Source: Embleya scabrispora DSM 41855
GTDB taxonomy: Bacteria > Actinomycetota > Actinomycetes > Streptomycetales > Streptomycetaceae
Direction: 5' to 3'
Length of the DNA: 64,000 nucleotides
NCBI RefSeq assembly: GCF_000372745.1
Contig: NZ_KB889563.1
Location: 191,436-255,435 of the forward strand
In this document: positions 52,106 to 60,486 of the stretch, one piece after another
Position numbering within the stretch: the first letter of the stretch is position 1
Layout of the letters: each line of letters starts with the position of its first letter
The notes under the pieces: generated by a model
What the model was told of the DNA's origin: nothing
Seen by the model: only the letters and a program-made list of their open reading frames with translations
Database searches by the model: none
Program-made: the position numbers and the translations under genes

Positions 52106-52630
52106 GTGTGCAATCCCACCGGCCGGTCCCACGGTTCACGTGAGCGCGGCGCGCCCCGCACGCGCCGGACCGACTACGCCGGTGCCGTGTACGGGTCGCT
52201 GCTCGCGGCCTCCGTGGTGGCCACCGCCGGGGCTCTGGGCACCTACCCGCGACTCCAGCTCGTCCTCTTGCTCGTCATCACAGGTCTGGTGTTCTGGGCC
52301 GCGCATGTCTACGCGCTCCTGGTGGGTGAACGGCTGGTCGGTACGAGCTGGACCTGGACGGAGGTACGCCGCGTCGCAGGCCACGAGTGGTCCATGGTCG
52401 AAGCCGCCGCCCTGCCTGCGGCGGCGGTCGCCATCAGCCCCGTCCTCGGACTGGGCCTGGGCACCACCCCATGGCTGGCCCTCGGCGTCGCCGTGGTCCA
52501 GCAGGTCGTGTGGGCTTGCCTGGGGGGCGCCGCGGCCGGCGCCGGGCGCGGCCAAGTGGCAGTCGAGGGCGCGGTGAATCTCGTACTCGGTCTGATCATC
52601 GTCGCCGCCAAAGCAGCGCTCGGGCACTGA
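52106..52630 (+). CDS. Four-helix membrane protein of unknown function
   Basis: A 174-residue protein with a basic N-terminus and about four transmembrane helices (GAVYGSLLAASVVATAGAL, LVLLLVITGLVFWAAHVYAL, two more after residue 95). Actinobacterial membrane proteins of this type are common and uncharacterised. It starts at GTG, 117 bp after the SHOCT gene, and ends 40 bp before the convergent exporter. Confidence 0.75.
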   Translation: MCNPTGRSHGSRERGAPRTRRTDYAGAVYGSLLAASVVATAGALGTYPRLQLVLLLVITGLVFWAAHVYALLVGERLVGTSWTWTEVRRVAGHEWSMVEAAALPAAAVAISPVLGLGLGTTPWLALGVAVVQQVVWACLGGAAAGAGRGQVAVEGAVNLVLGLIIVAAKAALGH

Positions 52631-52669
52631 CCGGCGGCGCGGCAGGGCAGGGTGCACCTGGGGGCACCA

Positions 52670-54286
52670 CTACGGCGTTGCCGAGCGAGGTTGGGTTGTC
52701 GGGATCCGTCCGGTGAAGAACACCGCGAGGAGCGCGGTGAGGGCGAGGACGGCGAGTGCGGCGCGCAGGCCGTCGAGCCTGGCCGCGGTATTCGCCTCGA
52801 TGGCGGCTTGCGCCACCTCCGGCGCCGTGCCGGCCTTGTCGAGGGCAGACGTGAGCTGGTCGTCCGACAAGAACGGCACGCCACCCTCGAGTTCCACGCT
52901 CGCCTGGCTCGTGACCTCGGCCGGGACCGCCGGGTTCTGCTCGATGCCGGTCAGGAACGATGTCGTCATCGCGGCGATCAGGATCGACCCGGCGAGTGCC
53001 GTGCCGATCGAGGCGCCGAGGTTGGTGACGGCGTTCTGGACGCCGCCGACCTCCGTGCTCTGTTCGTCCGGAACCGCGGACACGGTGACCGATCCGAGCT
53101 GCGACGCCAACGCGCCCATGCCGAATCCGATCAGCAGCAGGGGCACGGTGACGACCTCGGCGCCCGCGTCCGCGTCGAGCGCCGCCATCAATGCCACCGC
53201 CCCGGCGAGCAGCGCAAGGATCCCGATCCGCACCACGCGCCGCGGCGAGACGTCCGGGAGGAACCGTGGGATCAGGATCGCGGCGGCCAGCAGCGTGAGC
53301 GACAGCGGCAGAATGCGTGCGCCGGTCGCCAGCGCCGAGAGGCCCAGGGCAACCGAGAGGTAGAGCGGTACGACGAAGAACACGCCCATCTGCACGAGGT
53401 ATTGGAAGAAGAACATCGTCAAGCCGCCGGTGAGCTGCCGGTTGCGCAGCATGGCCGGATCCACGAGCGGCTCCCCACCCCGTGCGGACAGCCGGGCCTC
53501 CCAGGACAGGAAGAGCCGGATGAGGGCCAGGCCGGCCAGCATCAGCCAGACGACCAGCGAGACCCCGAGCCAGGCCGGCGCGTCGGGCTTCGGCTGGAAC
53601 CACCCCCATTGGGCCGACCGGAGCACGCCGAAGACGAAGGCCCCGAGCCCGCCGGCGGACAGCACGGCTCCGACGACGTCCATCCGCGCACGTCCCCCGG
53701 TCGGCGCATCGGCGATCCGGCCGGCGAGCACCACGATCACCGACACGATGACGACCTCGCCCGCGAACACCCAGCGCCAAGAGAAGTACGTCGTCGCCAG
53801 ACCACCGATCAGCGGCCCCACCGCGATGGCCGCGGCCCCCGCGGCCGCGACCAGCCCGTACGCGGAAGGACGGCGTTCCACCGGGAAGTTGCCCGCCACC
53901 AGCGCCACGATCGCGGGCAGGATGAGCGCCGCCCCGACTCCCTCCAGGAACGCCCACCCGAGCAACAGCACCGGCAGGTTCGGGGCGGCCGCGGTCGTCA
54001 GCGAACCACAGCCGTAGATGCCGCAACCGATCATGAACGCGCGCCGACGGCCGATGAGCGCGCCGAGCTTGCCTCCGGGGATCATGAGCATCGCCATCAC
54101 GAGCGTGTACGCCGTGATCGCTCCCTGGATCCCGGTCACTGTCGTACCCACGTCCTCGGCCACCGTCGCGATCGAGACATTCATGACGGAACTGTCGAGT
54201 GCCATCAGGAACTGCCCCAGGACAAGCGGCAGCAGAACCAGTCCCGGCCCCGACGCGCGCCCCCGCTTGCCCGCGTCAGCTGCCAT
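52670..54286 (-). CDS. MFS drug exporter, DHA2/EmrB-type
   Basis: A 538-residue, 14-helix drug:H+ antiporter with ALDSSVMNVSIATVAEDVGT at helix 1 (DHA2 signature), GGKLGALIGRRRAFMIGCG as motif A, and AVGPLIGGLATTYFSWRWVF in helix 5. A long loop before the final helix (residues about 460-505) is typical of EmrB/QacA relatives. The ATG at 54286 has only a weak GGGACGA upstream; the frame is open further. No adjacent TetR gene. Confidence 0.9.
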   Translation of the reverse strand: MAADAGKRGRASGPGLVLLPLVLGQFLMALDSSVMNVSIATVAEDVGTTVTGIQGAITAYTLVMAMLMIPGGKLGALIGRRRAFMIGCGIYGCGSLTTAAAPNLPVLLLGWAFLEGVGAALILPAIVALVAGNFPVERRPSAYGLVAAAGAAAIAVGPLIGGLATTYFSWRWVFAGEVVIVSVIVVLAGRIADAPTGGRARMDVVGAVLSAGGLGAFVFGVLRSAQWGWFQPKPDAPAWLGVSLVVWLMLAGLALIRLFLSWEARLSARGGEPLVDPAMLRNRQLTGGLTMFFFQYLVQMGVFFVVPLYLSVALGLSALATGARILPLSLTLLAAAILIPRFLPDVSPRRVVRIGILALLAGAVALMAALDADAGAEVVTVPLLLIGFGMGALASQLGSVTVSAVPDEQSTEVGGVQNAVTNLGASIGTALAGSILIAAMTTSFLTGIEQNPAVPAEVTSQASVELEGGVPFLSDDQLTSALDKAGTAPEVAQAAIEANTAARLDGLRAALAVLALTALLAVFFTGRIPTTQPRSATP

Positions 54287-54558
54287 GGACAGATCGTCCC
54301 AACGGCCTGCACGAGCACAGGCCCGCCCCGCCGCAATGTCAGCCGGATGGAGGCGCCCGTCACCGCCGGGCAATGTGGCGACGCTCGATACGCGGCCGGA
54401 CGATGGCCCCGAAGAGCCGAGCCGCGGCCGAGATGCGTCCCCGCCGGTCCGCTGGTGCAATGGCGGAGGCGACGGTCATCGAACCACCCGCGCCTCGAAA
54501 GCGCGGGAGGCCAACCGCACCGGCATGTTCCCATCACCCGACCGGACGAGGAGTCGAC

Positions 54559-55002
54559 GTGAGCGACCAACCCAACGAGCCCGGACCGATCGACTACCTG
54601 GTGATCGAGTTTCCGGGAAGTCGGATGACCGGCGAGGGACTGCCCCTCCTGATCGATCTGGTCGACCGGGGCATCATCCGGATCCTGGACCTGATCTTCG
54701 TCAAGAAGGACCTGGACGGATCGGTCCGAGGCGCCGAACTCGCCGACCTGACCGGAGACGACCACCTCGACCTCGCCGTCTTCGAAGGGGTCTCCTCGGG
54801 CCTGCTCGGCCAGGACGAGATCGACGACGCGAGCGGGATCCTGGAACCCGGCAGTTCGGCTGCCATCCTCGTCTACGAGAACGTGTGGGCGGGCCCGCTC
54901 GCTGCCGCCCTGCGGCGCGGCGGAGCCCGGCTCGTCGCCGACGGGCGGATCCCGGTCCAGGAGATCCTGGCCTCGCTCGATGCCGCCGAGTCCAAAGCCT
55001 GA
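54559..55002 (+). CDS. DUF6325-family protein
   Basis: A 147-residue acidic protein: GPIDYLVIEFPGSRMTGEGL, RILDLIFVKKDLDGSV and SSAAILVYENVWAGPLAAAL are the conserved blocks of a Streptomyces family (DUF6325) usually placed directly before a SHOCT protein. GAGGAG six bases before GTG 54559 sets the start. Co-directional with the SHOCT gene 45 bp later. Function unknown; often seen in stress-related membrane loci. Confidence 0.82.
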   Translation: MSDQPNEPGPIDYLVIEFPGSRMTGEGLPLLIDLVDRGIIRILDLIFVKKDLDGSVRGAELADLTGDDHLDLAVFEGVSSGLLGQDEIDDASGILEPGSSAAILVYENVWAGPLAAALRRGGARLVADGRIPVQEILASLDAAESKA

Positions 55003-55047
55003 ATCGTTTTCGAGCGCCTCCCCCCGAACCCGTCAAGGAGATGAACC

Positions 55048-55314
55048 ATGCCAGGCCTTCTTCGCGGCGTCGCCCGCACCGCCGTCGTCGCCGGAACCGC
55101 CACCGCGGTCTCCAACCGAGTCTCCCGGCGACAGGCCGGCCGCTGGGCCCAGCAGGAGCAGCCGACCTACCAGGCCGAACCAGCCCCACCCGCACCGGCA
55201 GACGACGGGAGCAGCAGGATCGCCCAGCTCAAGGAGTTGGGCGAGCTCAAAAGCCAAGGCGTGCTCAGCGAAAGCGAGTTCGAGGCCGAAAAGGCCAGGA
55301 TCCTCGGCTCTTGA
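55048..55314 (+). CDS. SHOCT-domain protein
   Basis: An 88-residue protein with a short alanine-rich N-terminus (ARTAVVAGTATAVSNRVSRR), a Pro-rich linker and a C-terminal SHOCT motif (LKELGELKSQGVLSESEFEA). AAGGAG precedes the ATG. It follows the DUF6325 gene in the same direction, the standard pair. The SHOCT tail is closely related to that of the product at 51593-51988, so the two may oligomerise together. Confidence 0.85.
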   Translation: MPGLLRGVARTAVVAGTATAVSNRVSRRQAGRWAQQEQPTYQAEPAPPAPADDGSSRIAQLKELGELKSQGVLSESEFEAEKARILGS

Positions 55315-55409
55315 TCACCCGCATGGGTCCAACTCGACGTGCGCGCACCGTCACACTGTGTACTCATTGATCCGTATGGCAGTTTCGTCGCAGCCGCCCC
55401 GGGAGTGAC

Positions 55410-56747
55410 ATGAGCACGCAGGCCGAGCCGCCTCACGACGCGTCCTCACGGGCCTCTCGTACACCGGCCCGAGGAGGCGGCTCGCGTGCGGGGCGGATTG
55501 TGATGAGCACGCTTTCGGCCGTATTGATCACGCTCACCTGCATCCTGGTACCGGTCTCGCTGATCACGGTGTGGGTGCACGACATCGTGCTGGACACCGA
55601 CCGGTACGTCGAGACGGTCTCCCCGCTCGCGTCGAACCCGGCGATCGAAGCGGCCGCCGTGAACCGCATCACCGAGGCGGTCAACGTCCGGGTCGACGGC
55701 GTCCAGGTCACCTCCGATGTCGCGGCCTGGCTCGATTCCCAAGGTCTGCCGCCTCGGGTGGGACAAGCGGTGAAGGGGCTGGCGCCGGAGTTGAACGACG
55801 CGGTTACTCAAGTCACCGACAAGGCGGCGACCCGCTTCGTCCGGAGCGACAGGTTCGAGACGGTGTGGACCGACGCCAACCGGGCCGCCCACTCGGCCCT
55901 CGTACACGCGCTCACCGGCAAGGGTCGGGGCGCGGTCGGGGTCGACGAGGGCACCGTCACCCTGGATGTCGGCGCCGCCGTGGAGACGGTCAAGCGCGAT
56001 CTCGTGGCCGCCGGGGTCAGCCCCGCGGAGAAGATTCCCGAGGTCGACAAGCAGATGGTGCTCATCCGGTCCGACAAGCTGCAGAAGATCAGAAGCGCGG
56101 CACACGCGCTCGACGTGCTGGGCAACTGGTTGCCGGTCATCACCGTGCTGCTCGGCGCGATCGGGGTATTCCTGGCCCGGCGCCGCCGCCGGGCCCTGGT
56201 CGCCACCGCCTTGGGCGCCGCCGCCGCCTGCCTGATCATCGCCATCGCTTTGGCGATCGCGCGCCGCTTCTACCTCGACCACCTGCCCGAGCAGGTGCAG
56301 TCCCGCGCGGCGGCCTCGGCGATCTTCGACACGCTGCTGCGCTTTTTGAAGAACAGCGTCCGCACCGGGATCGTCCTGGGCCTGGTCGTGGCCATCGGCG
56401 CGTACCTGTCCGGCGCGGGCCGGCTGCCGCGGGCCCTGCGCGGATCGATGGACCGTACCGCCGACTCCATCGCGCGGCGGGCCGGCGCCCACGGGATCGG
56501 CACGGGACGGGTGGGCACCTGGGTGGCCGCCCAGCGCCGGTGGCTCGTCATCGGCGCACTTCTGCTCGTCGCCTTGTGGTTCGCCCTGTGGAACCACCCG
56601 ACCGCGCTGACGATCCTGCTGCTCGTGGCCGTGCTCCTCGTCCTGCTCGCGATCATCGCCCTGTTGGCCGCGACCGGACGAACGACACCGTCGAGCGAAC
56701 ACGCCCCGAAGGGACGGTCGGGCCCGGTCGGTGGCAGTGCGACATGA
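55410..56747 (+). CDS. Large membrane protein of unknown function
   Basis: A 445-residue protein. One N-terminal helix (TLSAVLITLTCILVPVSLIT) leads into an extracytoplasmic domain with DTDRYVETVSPLASNPAIEA and AVNVRVDGVQ, then four further helices in the C-terminal half (residues about 225-420) and a hydrophilic tail. This architecture is frequent in streptomycetes and has no known biochemical role. The last 95 bases overlap a convergent small gene. Confidence 0.82.
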   Translation: MSTQAEPPHDASSRASRTPARGGGSRAGRIVMSTLSAVLITLTCILVPVSLITVWVHDIVLDTDRYVETVSPLASNPAIEAAAVNRITEAVNVRVDGVQVTSDVAAWLDSQGLPPRVGQAVKGLAPELNDAVTQVTDKAATRFVRSDRFETVWTDANRAAHSALVHALTGKGRGAVGVDEGTVTLDVGAAVETVKRDLVAAGVSPAEKIPEVDKQMVLIRSDKLQKIRSAAHALDVLGNWLPVITVLLGAIGVFLARRRRRALVATALGAAAACLIIAIALAIARRFYLDHLPEQVQSRAAASAIFDTLLRFLKNSVRTGIVLGLVVAIGAYLSGAGRLPRALRGSMDRTADSIARRAGAHGIGTGRVGTWVAAQRRWLVIGALLLVALWFALWNHPTALTILLLVAVLLVLLAIIALLAATGRTTPSSEHAPKGRSGPVGGSAT

Positions 56748-57003
56748 TCCATTCGGCGCCGCGATCGGCCGCCACGCAGCGGCGCCGGATCCGCTCCGAC
56801 CGCGGGCGCGGTGTGTTCGCGGACGGGTAGGCGGCCGCCTCGGTCAATGCGTGGGCCCGGTTGCGGAGTTCGACCAGCAGGCGCGGATCCGGTCGCGGAG
56901 AGACCATCAGTTGCTCGTATGCCCTTTCCCCCGCCAGTAGCGCCGCGCACAGTTCCCGCTCCATCCGCGGCTGCCTCGTCTGCGGTCGAACAAGGGTGGC
57001 CAT
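56653..57003 (-). CDS. Small hypothetical protein, convergently overlapping
   Basis: A possible 116-residue protein. The N-terminal 60 residues (MERELCAALLAGERAYEQLM, LLVELRNRAHALTEAAAYP) are helix-like, while the C-terminal half is Arg-rich and overlaps the 3' end of the membrane-protein gene. GGAGGAG four bases before the ATG, and a position nine bases after another small gene, argue that translation starts here; the true protein may have evolved to read into the neighbour. Function unknown. Confidence 0.5.
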   Translation of the reverse strand: MATLVRPQTRQPRMERELCAALLAGERAYEQLMVSPRPDPRLLVELRNRAHALTEAAAYPSANTPRPRSERIRRRCVAADRGAEWIMSHCHRPGPTVPSGRVRSTVSFVRSRPTGR

Positions 57004-57012
57004 GTCTCCTCC

Positions 57013-57219
57013 TCAGGTGGGTCGGTCCGGCAACTGCCGCATCTCGACCACGCTCAGGCCCAGGGACTGGAAACGCATCAACAGCCCGTACAGGTGCGCT
57101 TCGTCCGTCACCCCGCCGTGGAACAGCGTGTGATCGGGCATCGGAGTTCGGTCGAGTTCGGGAGAAGCCTCGCCGAGTGGCTTCGAAACGGCGCCCGCGA
57201 CGCGAAATTCGTAGCGCAT
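57013..57219 (-). CDS. Small conserved actinobacterial protein
   Basis: A 68-residue protein ending VTDEAHLYGLLMRFQSLGLS and VVEMRQLPDRPT, a block I recognise from small Streptomyces proteins that often sit near stress genes. GGAGGAG six bases before the ATG at 57219 fixes the start; a longer frame to 57270 has no such signal. Cotranscribed with the gene at 56653-57003. No function known. Confidence 0.7.
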   Translation of the reverse strand: MRYEFRVAGAVSKPLGEASPELDRTPMPDHTLFHGGVTDEAHLYGLLMRFQSLGLSVVEMRQLPDRPT

Positions 57220-57328
57220 GCGGCACTCCTCCGGGCCGGGACCGGGGATCGTGTATCCCTCGTGTGCCATCGTCGCCCGCCGCGGCCCTCCCCCGCATCG
57301 CCCGATTCGGGCGAGATCGTGCCTGCCG

Positions 57329-57415
57329 TCACAGGATGCCCAGATCCCGGGCCCGGCGGACCGCCTCGCTGCGTCGAGTGACGCAGAGCTTGCGGTAGAT
57401 GCACGTCGGTGCTGC
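57329..57415 (-). pseudogene. LuxR-type regulator C-terminal remnant
   Basis: Read in the same frame as the GAP gene and starting directly after its TGA, the sequence encodes APTCIYRKLCVTRRSEAVRR and ARDLGIL, then TGA. This is the recognition helix and tail of a LuxR/NarL-type helix-turn-helix (compare IYRKLGVxSRSEAVxxARELGLL). No start or upstream half is present, so the rest of the regulator was replaced by the GAP gene. Confidence 0.7.
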
Positions 57416-58063
57416 TCAGGTGACGAGTTCGTAGGTGCTGCTGGCGACGAGCCACAGCCCGATCAGCAGCGACAGGACGACGATTGCCTGATCCTGGTGT
57501 TCGTCGATCGCCAGACGAAGCCGCGTGAGCCGGGCCGCAGCCTTGGCCGGCGCGAACGTCGCGTAGAGCTCCATCACCAGCAGGCTCGACGTGGCCAGCA
57601 GGAAGTAGGTCATCAGAGCCACGAACGTGGCGGCGGAGGACAGATCCGCGTTCACCACGGTGGCACCGCCGGCGGCGACCAAGGCCCAAGGCTGCAGCAG
57701 GACGGCGAGGCCGGCAGCCGTCCATGCGGAGACCCGATCCAGCCGGGCCATCCACTTGGGCGTTCCCCGGGAACGGACATGCTTCCGGCGCCGTTTCCGC
57801 TCGCCGTAGACGACCAGCGCAACGCCCAAGGTCAGCTTGACCGCCAGGGCCGCCGTCGAGGGCGCGCTCTGTTGCGTAAGAGGGTCACCACCGGTCATCA
57901 GCTGAACGGACGCGACCACCACGAGCAGTTCGACGAGCCAGGTGAGGATGAAGACGAGCCCCTTCAACAGCCCCCTCTGCGCGGACAGCAACAGGATGAA
58001 CGCGGAGTTGTGCAACGGCCCCAAGGTGATGGCCGTGCCGATGACGACGAGATCAAGAACCAT
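57416..58063 (-). CDS. GAP/SfLAP-family membrane protein
   Basis: A 215-residue membrane protein with about six helices, of the GAP family related to mycobacterial sulfolipid-1-addressing protein: VIGTAITLGPLHNSAFILLL, LVFILTWLVELLVVVASVQL and the basic loop GERKRRRKHVRSRGTPKWM before LDRVSAWTAAGLAVL are characteristic. It may export or position lipids. Its stop codon is followed immediately by a LuxR-like remnant. It opens the stress island, divergent from the nitroreductase across a 619-bp gap. Confidence 0.82.
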   Translation of the reverse strand: MVLDLVVIGTAITLGPLHNSAFILLLSAQRGLLKGLVFILTWLVELLVVVASVQLMTGGDPLTQQSAPSTAALAVKLTLGVALVVYGERKRRRKHVRSRGTPKWMARLDRVSAWTAAGLAVLLQPWALVAAGGATVVNADLSSAATFVALMTYFLLATSSLLVMELYATFAPAKAAARLTRLRLAIDEHQDQAIVVLSLLIGLWLVASSTYELVT

Positions 58064-58682
58064 GGTTGCCGCTTACGACGGTGCCTGCGGCGCGGAACCC
58101 GACGAGCGGCGGACAGGGGTGGACGTGGGTCTCGCGGCGCGGTGTCCGCAGGTCGCTCGACAGCATGCTCACGTGCCCTCGCCTTCGGACACCAGGAGGC
58201 CCTCCTCGGTGTCACCTCGTGCCCTGCCAACCGCCCGCCGCGACCGGATCGACCCCGCGACGTCATGAGCGCCACGCTTCCGTTCTTCGCGAGGGGCGGC
58301 AACTCGACCCACACCGCGTTGAGCCGGACGTGTCGGTGTGGTCGTGGGGGCGGTGTCCGTCACGGCTCCTCCGCATCGGTGGTGGAGGCCGACGAGGACG
58401 AGGGCGGCGCGGGAAGGAGCCGGATATGGGACTCACGGCCCTGCCCCTCCCGGGGCATCCGGCCCTGTGGTTCCCGGGTCGGACGCCGGAGACTGAACAC
58501 ATCCGGCGTCGGCCCGATCGGGCCGCCCGATCCGCGGCGGAAACGCTGGGGCGGGCGATCGTACGTTCGCGCCTCCGAGGGCCGCCGTCGTTTCCGCCCC
58601 GACGAGTACCACCGCGACAGCGACATCCGACCCACCCTCCTCGGCGTTCGGCCGCAGCGATGGGCCGTAGGGAGAGATCGAC
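58064..58682. promoter_or_regulatory. Long divergent promoter region of GAP and nitroreductase genes
   Basis: 619 bp without a credible gene. Two DosR-like boxes at 58428-58466 are the only clear elements; several frames cross the region, but none has family-like sequence. Confidence 0.5.
58428..58466. promoter_or_regulatory. Tandem DosR/DevR-like boxes upstream of the nitroreductase
   Basis: GGGACTCACGGCCCT (58428-58442) fits the mycobacterial DosR motif GGGACTTNNGGCCCT at all but one fixed base. GGGGCATCCGGCCCT (58452-58466) fits at all but two. They are 24 bp apart start to start. A NarL/DevR-type response regulator is encoded at the window end. Confidence 0.55.
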
Positions 58683-59777
58683 ATGACCAACGCATCCCTG
58701 AGCCCCACCGACCTGCGGGATCTGGCCGCCGCGGGCGGTGCGGCACCCTCGCTCCACAACAGTCAGCCGTGGTTCTTCCGGTCTACCGGCGACGGCCGGG
58801 GAATCGCGGTGTACGCCGACAGGACACGTGCGGTCCCGCTCACCGACCCCGACGGCAGGGCCATGCACATCTCCGTGGGCGCGGCCGTGTTCAACCTGCG
58901 CGTCGCCGCCGCACGACTGGGCCGGGACCCACGGGTGACACTGCTGCCGCACGACGCCGATCCGCAACCGGCGGCTGTGCTCGACCTGAGTCGTTTCGCC
59001 CACACCGCGGATCCCCGTCGTCCGGACCTGTACCCGGCGATCGCCCGACGGCACTCCAGCCGCCTGCCGTTCGCCAACCGCGACGTACCGGAGCGCGTCG
59101 TCGGTGAACTCATCGCCGCCGCCGACGCGGAGGGCGTGGTCCTGGCCGTGCTGGAGGAAGCCGACGCGCGCCGCGTCCTGAACCTGACGGCCGAAGCCGA
59201 ACGACGAACGGCCGCCGACCTGGCACGGCAGGCGGAGACCCGCGAGTGGCTGCGCGTGGAGCCCGCGACCGATGGCATGCCCTACCAAGTCCTGGGTCCG
59301 CAGGACCACGACGCCCGGGTTCCGGTCCGCGCCTTCACCGGACGCCCGCCCACACCTCCCGCCCCGACGCAGCGCTTCGAGGCGCTTCCCCAGGTGGCGA
59401 CCCTGACCACCCGCTTCGATCGTCCGGAGGACTGGTTGCGCGCCGGCCAGGCCATGGAGCGGGCATGGCTCGTGGCGACCATCCACGGCCTACGGATGTC
59501 GGTCCTCCACCAGGCCGTGGAATGGCCCGACACGCGCGCGAACCTGCGCGATCCGCACACCGGTCCCGGCTACGTGCAAATGGTGCTCCGGATGGGATAC
59601 GGGCCGCCGGGAGCGCCCACTCCTCGCCGCCCCGTGGAGGAGACACTCGAACCGGCCGGCCCTGAGTCGACAAGACGGCTTCCGACGGAGCCGGCGCCGG
59701 TACGAGGCCGCCCTACGGCCCGGCCATGGGGTCGTGATGGATCCGGGTCAGGACGCGCGCCAAGTCGTGGCCGGTGA
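58683..59777 (+). CDS. Acg-family nitroreductase-fold flavoprotein
   Basis: A 364-residue protein of the Acg family, nitroreductase-fold proteins of the mycobacterial DosR regulon thought to sequester flavin. APSLHNSQPWFF near the N-terminus, RAMHISVGAAVFNLRVAAAR, ARRHSSRLPFANRDVP and GYVQMVLRMGYGP are family blocks. The last 40 residues are Pro/Arg-rich and run 65 bases into the convergent CBS gene; the family core ends at RRPVEETL, so the tail may be a recent extension. DosR-like boxes lie 240 bp upstream. Confidence 0.88.
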   Translation: MTNASLSPTDLRDLAAAGGAAPSLHNSQPWFFRSTGDGRGIAVYADRTRAVPLTDPDGRAMHISVGAAVFNLRVAAARLGRDPRVTLLPHDADPQPAAVLDLSRFAHTADPRRPDLYPAIARRHSSRLPFANRDVPERVVGELIAAADAEGVVLAVLEEADARRVLNLTAEAERRTAADLARQAETREWLRVEPATDGMPYQVLGPQDHDARVPVRAFTGRPPTPPAPTQRFEALPQVATLTTRFDRPEDWLRAGQAMERAWLVATIHGLRMSVLHQAVEWPDTRANLRDPHTGPGYVQMVLRMGYGPPGAPTPRRPVEETLEPAGPESTRRLPTEPAPVRGRPTARPWGRDGSGSGRAPSRGR

Positions 59778-60183
59778 CGATTCCGAGCGGTATCCGGGTC
59801 GCATCGCCGACGATCAACGCGTCGGCCTGGGCATCGAGCATGCATTCGACGGCGGTGAGTGTGTCGACTTCGGGGCGGACGATCGGCGCGCAACGCCGGA
59901 CGAGTTCGGCGACCGTGCGCGGGCCGCAACCCAGGTGGCGCAGGGCCCGCGGATCGGCGAGCTCCCGGTCGGACAACACACCCACCGCCGCGCCGGTGTC
60001 CGGGTCGACGACCGCGAGGTGACGAAGTCCGAGCGCAAGCATCAGCTCCCGCGCCGCGCCGGGCGGGTCCGTCAACGTCACGTGCGCGACCGGCGCGCTC
60101 ATCACATCGCAGACCCTCGGGATCCTTGCCCGCAGCGCCGAACGCCGATCTCGCGTCGCCGTGTGCGTCCTCGCGGAGTTCAC
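59713..60183 (-). CDS. CBS-domain pair protein
   Basis: A 156-residue protein made of two CBS domains: VCDVMSAPVAHVTLTDPPGA to VGVLSDRELADPR, and VRPEVDTLTAVECML to PLGIVTGHDLARVL. CBS pairs bind adenine nucleotides. GGAGG five bases before GTG 60183 sets the start; a longer frame begins at 60231. It overlaps the end of the nitroreductase gene. A perfect palindrome resembling a DosR box lies 122 bp upstream. Confidence 0.86.
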   Translation of the reverse strand: MNSARTHTATRDRRSALRARIPRVCDVMSAPVAHVTLTDPPGAARELMLALGLRHLAVVDPDTGAAVGVLSDRELADPRALRHLGCGPRTVAELVRRCAPIVRPEVDTLTAVECMLDAQADALIVGDATRIPLGIVTGHDLARVLTRIHHDPMAGP

Positions 60184-60304
60184 ATCGTCCTCCGTCGGTC
60201 CGTCCGCCTCGGGTGCTCCCGTCGGCGGCACGGGCAGCGTCCCCGGGTGGGGTGGGCGGATGCCCGCTCACCCTCCACTGTCCGGCCCTCGGCATCGCCC
60301 GGGA

Positions 60305-60318
60305 GGGCCGATCGGCCC
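60305..60318. promoter_or_regulatory. Palindromic DosR-like box upstream of the CBS gene
   Basis: GGGCCGATCGGCCC is a perfect 14-bp palindrome with the 5-4-5 layout of DosR boxes (GGGxC-N4-GxCCC). It lies in the 303-bp gap between the CBS gene (start 60183) and the end of the universal stress gene. Confidence 0.4.
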
Positions 60319-60486
60319 GGGCCGGCGGGCCGAACGGCTCCGGCGCCCCGCCGGAACCCGACCCGCCAGGGTGAAGGTGTGGGCCGGAGGTCGGTGCGTC
60401 GCGGCGGGATCAGCGCGTCGCGGCCCGGTTCGCGTCGAGACGTGCTCCCGGCACGCCCTTCGGCTCGCCGGGCGCGAGCGCGTCGT

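Noticed and set aside
58169..58363. Small minus-strand frame starting GTGACGGACACC in the long divergent gap
   Set aside because: The GGAGGAG is too close to the start and the product is Arg-rich with no helix or motif pattern.
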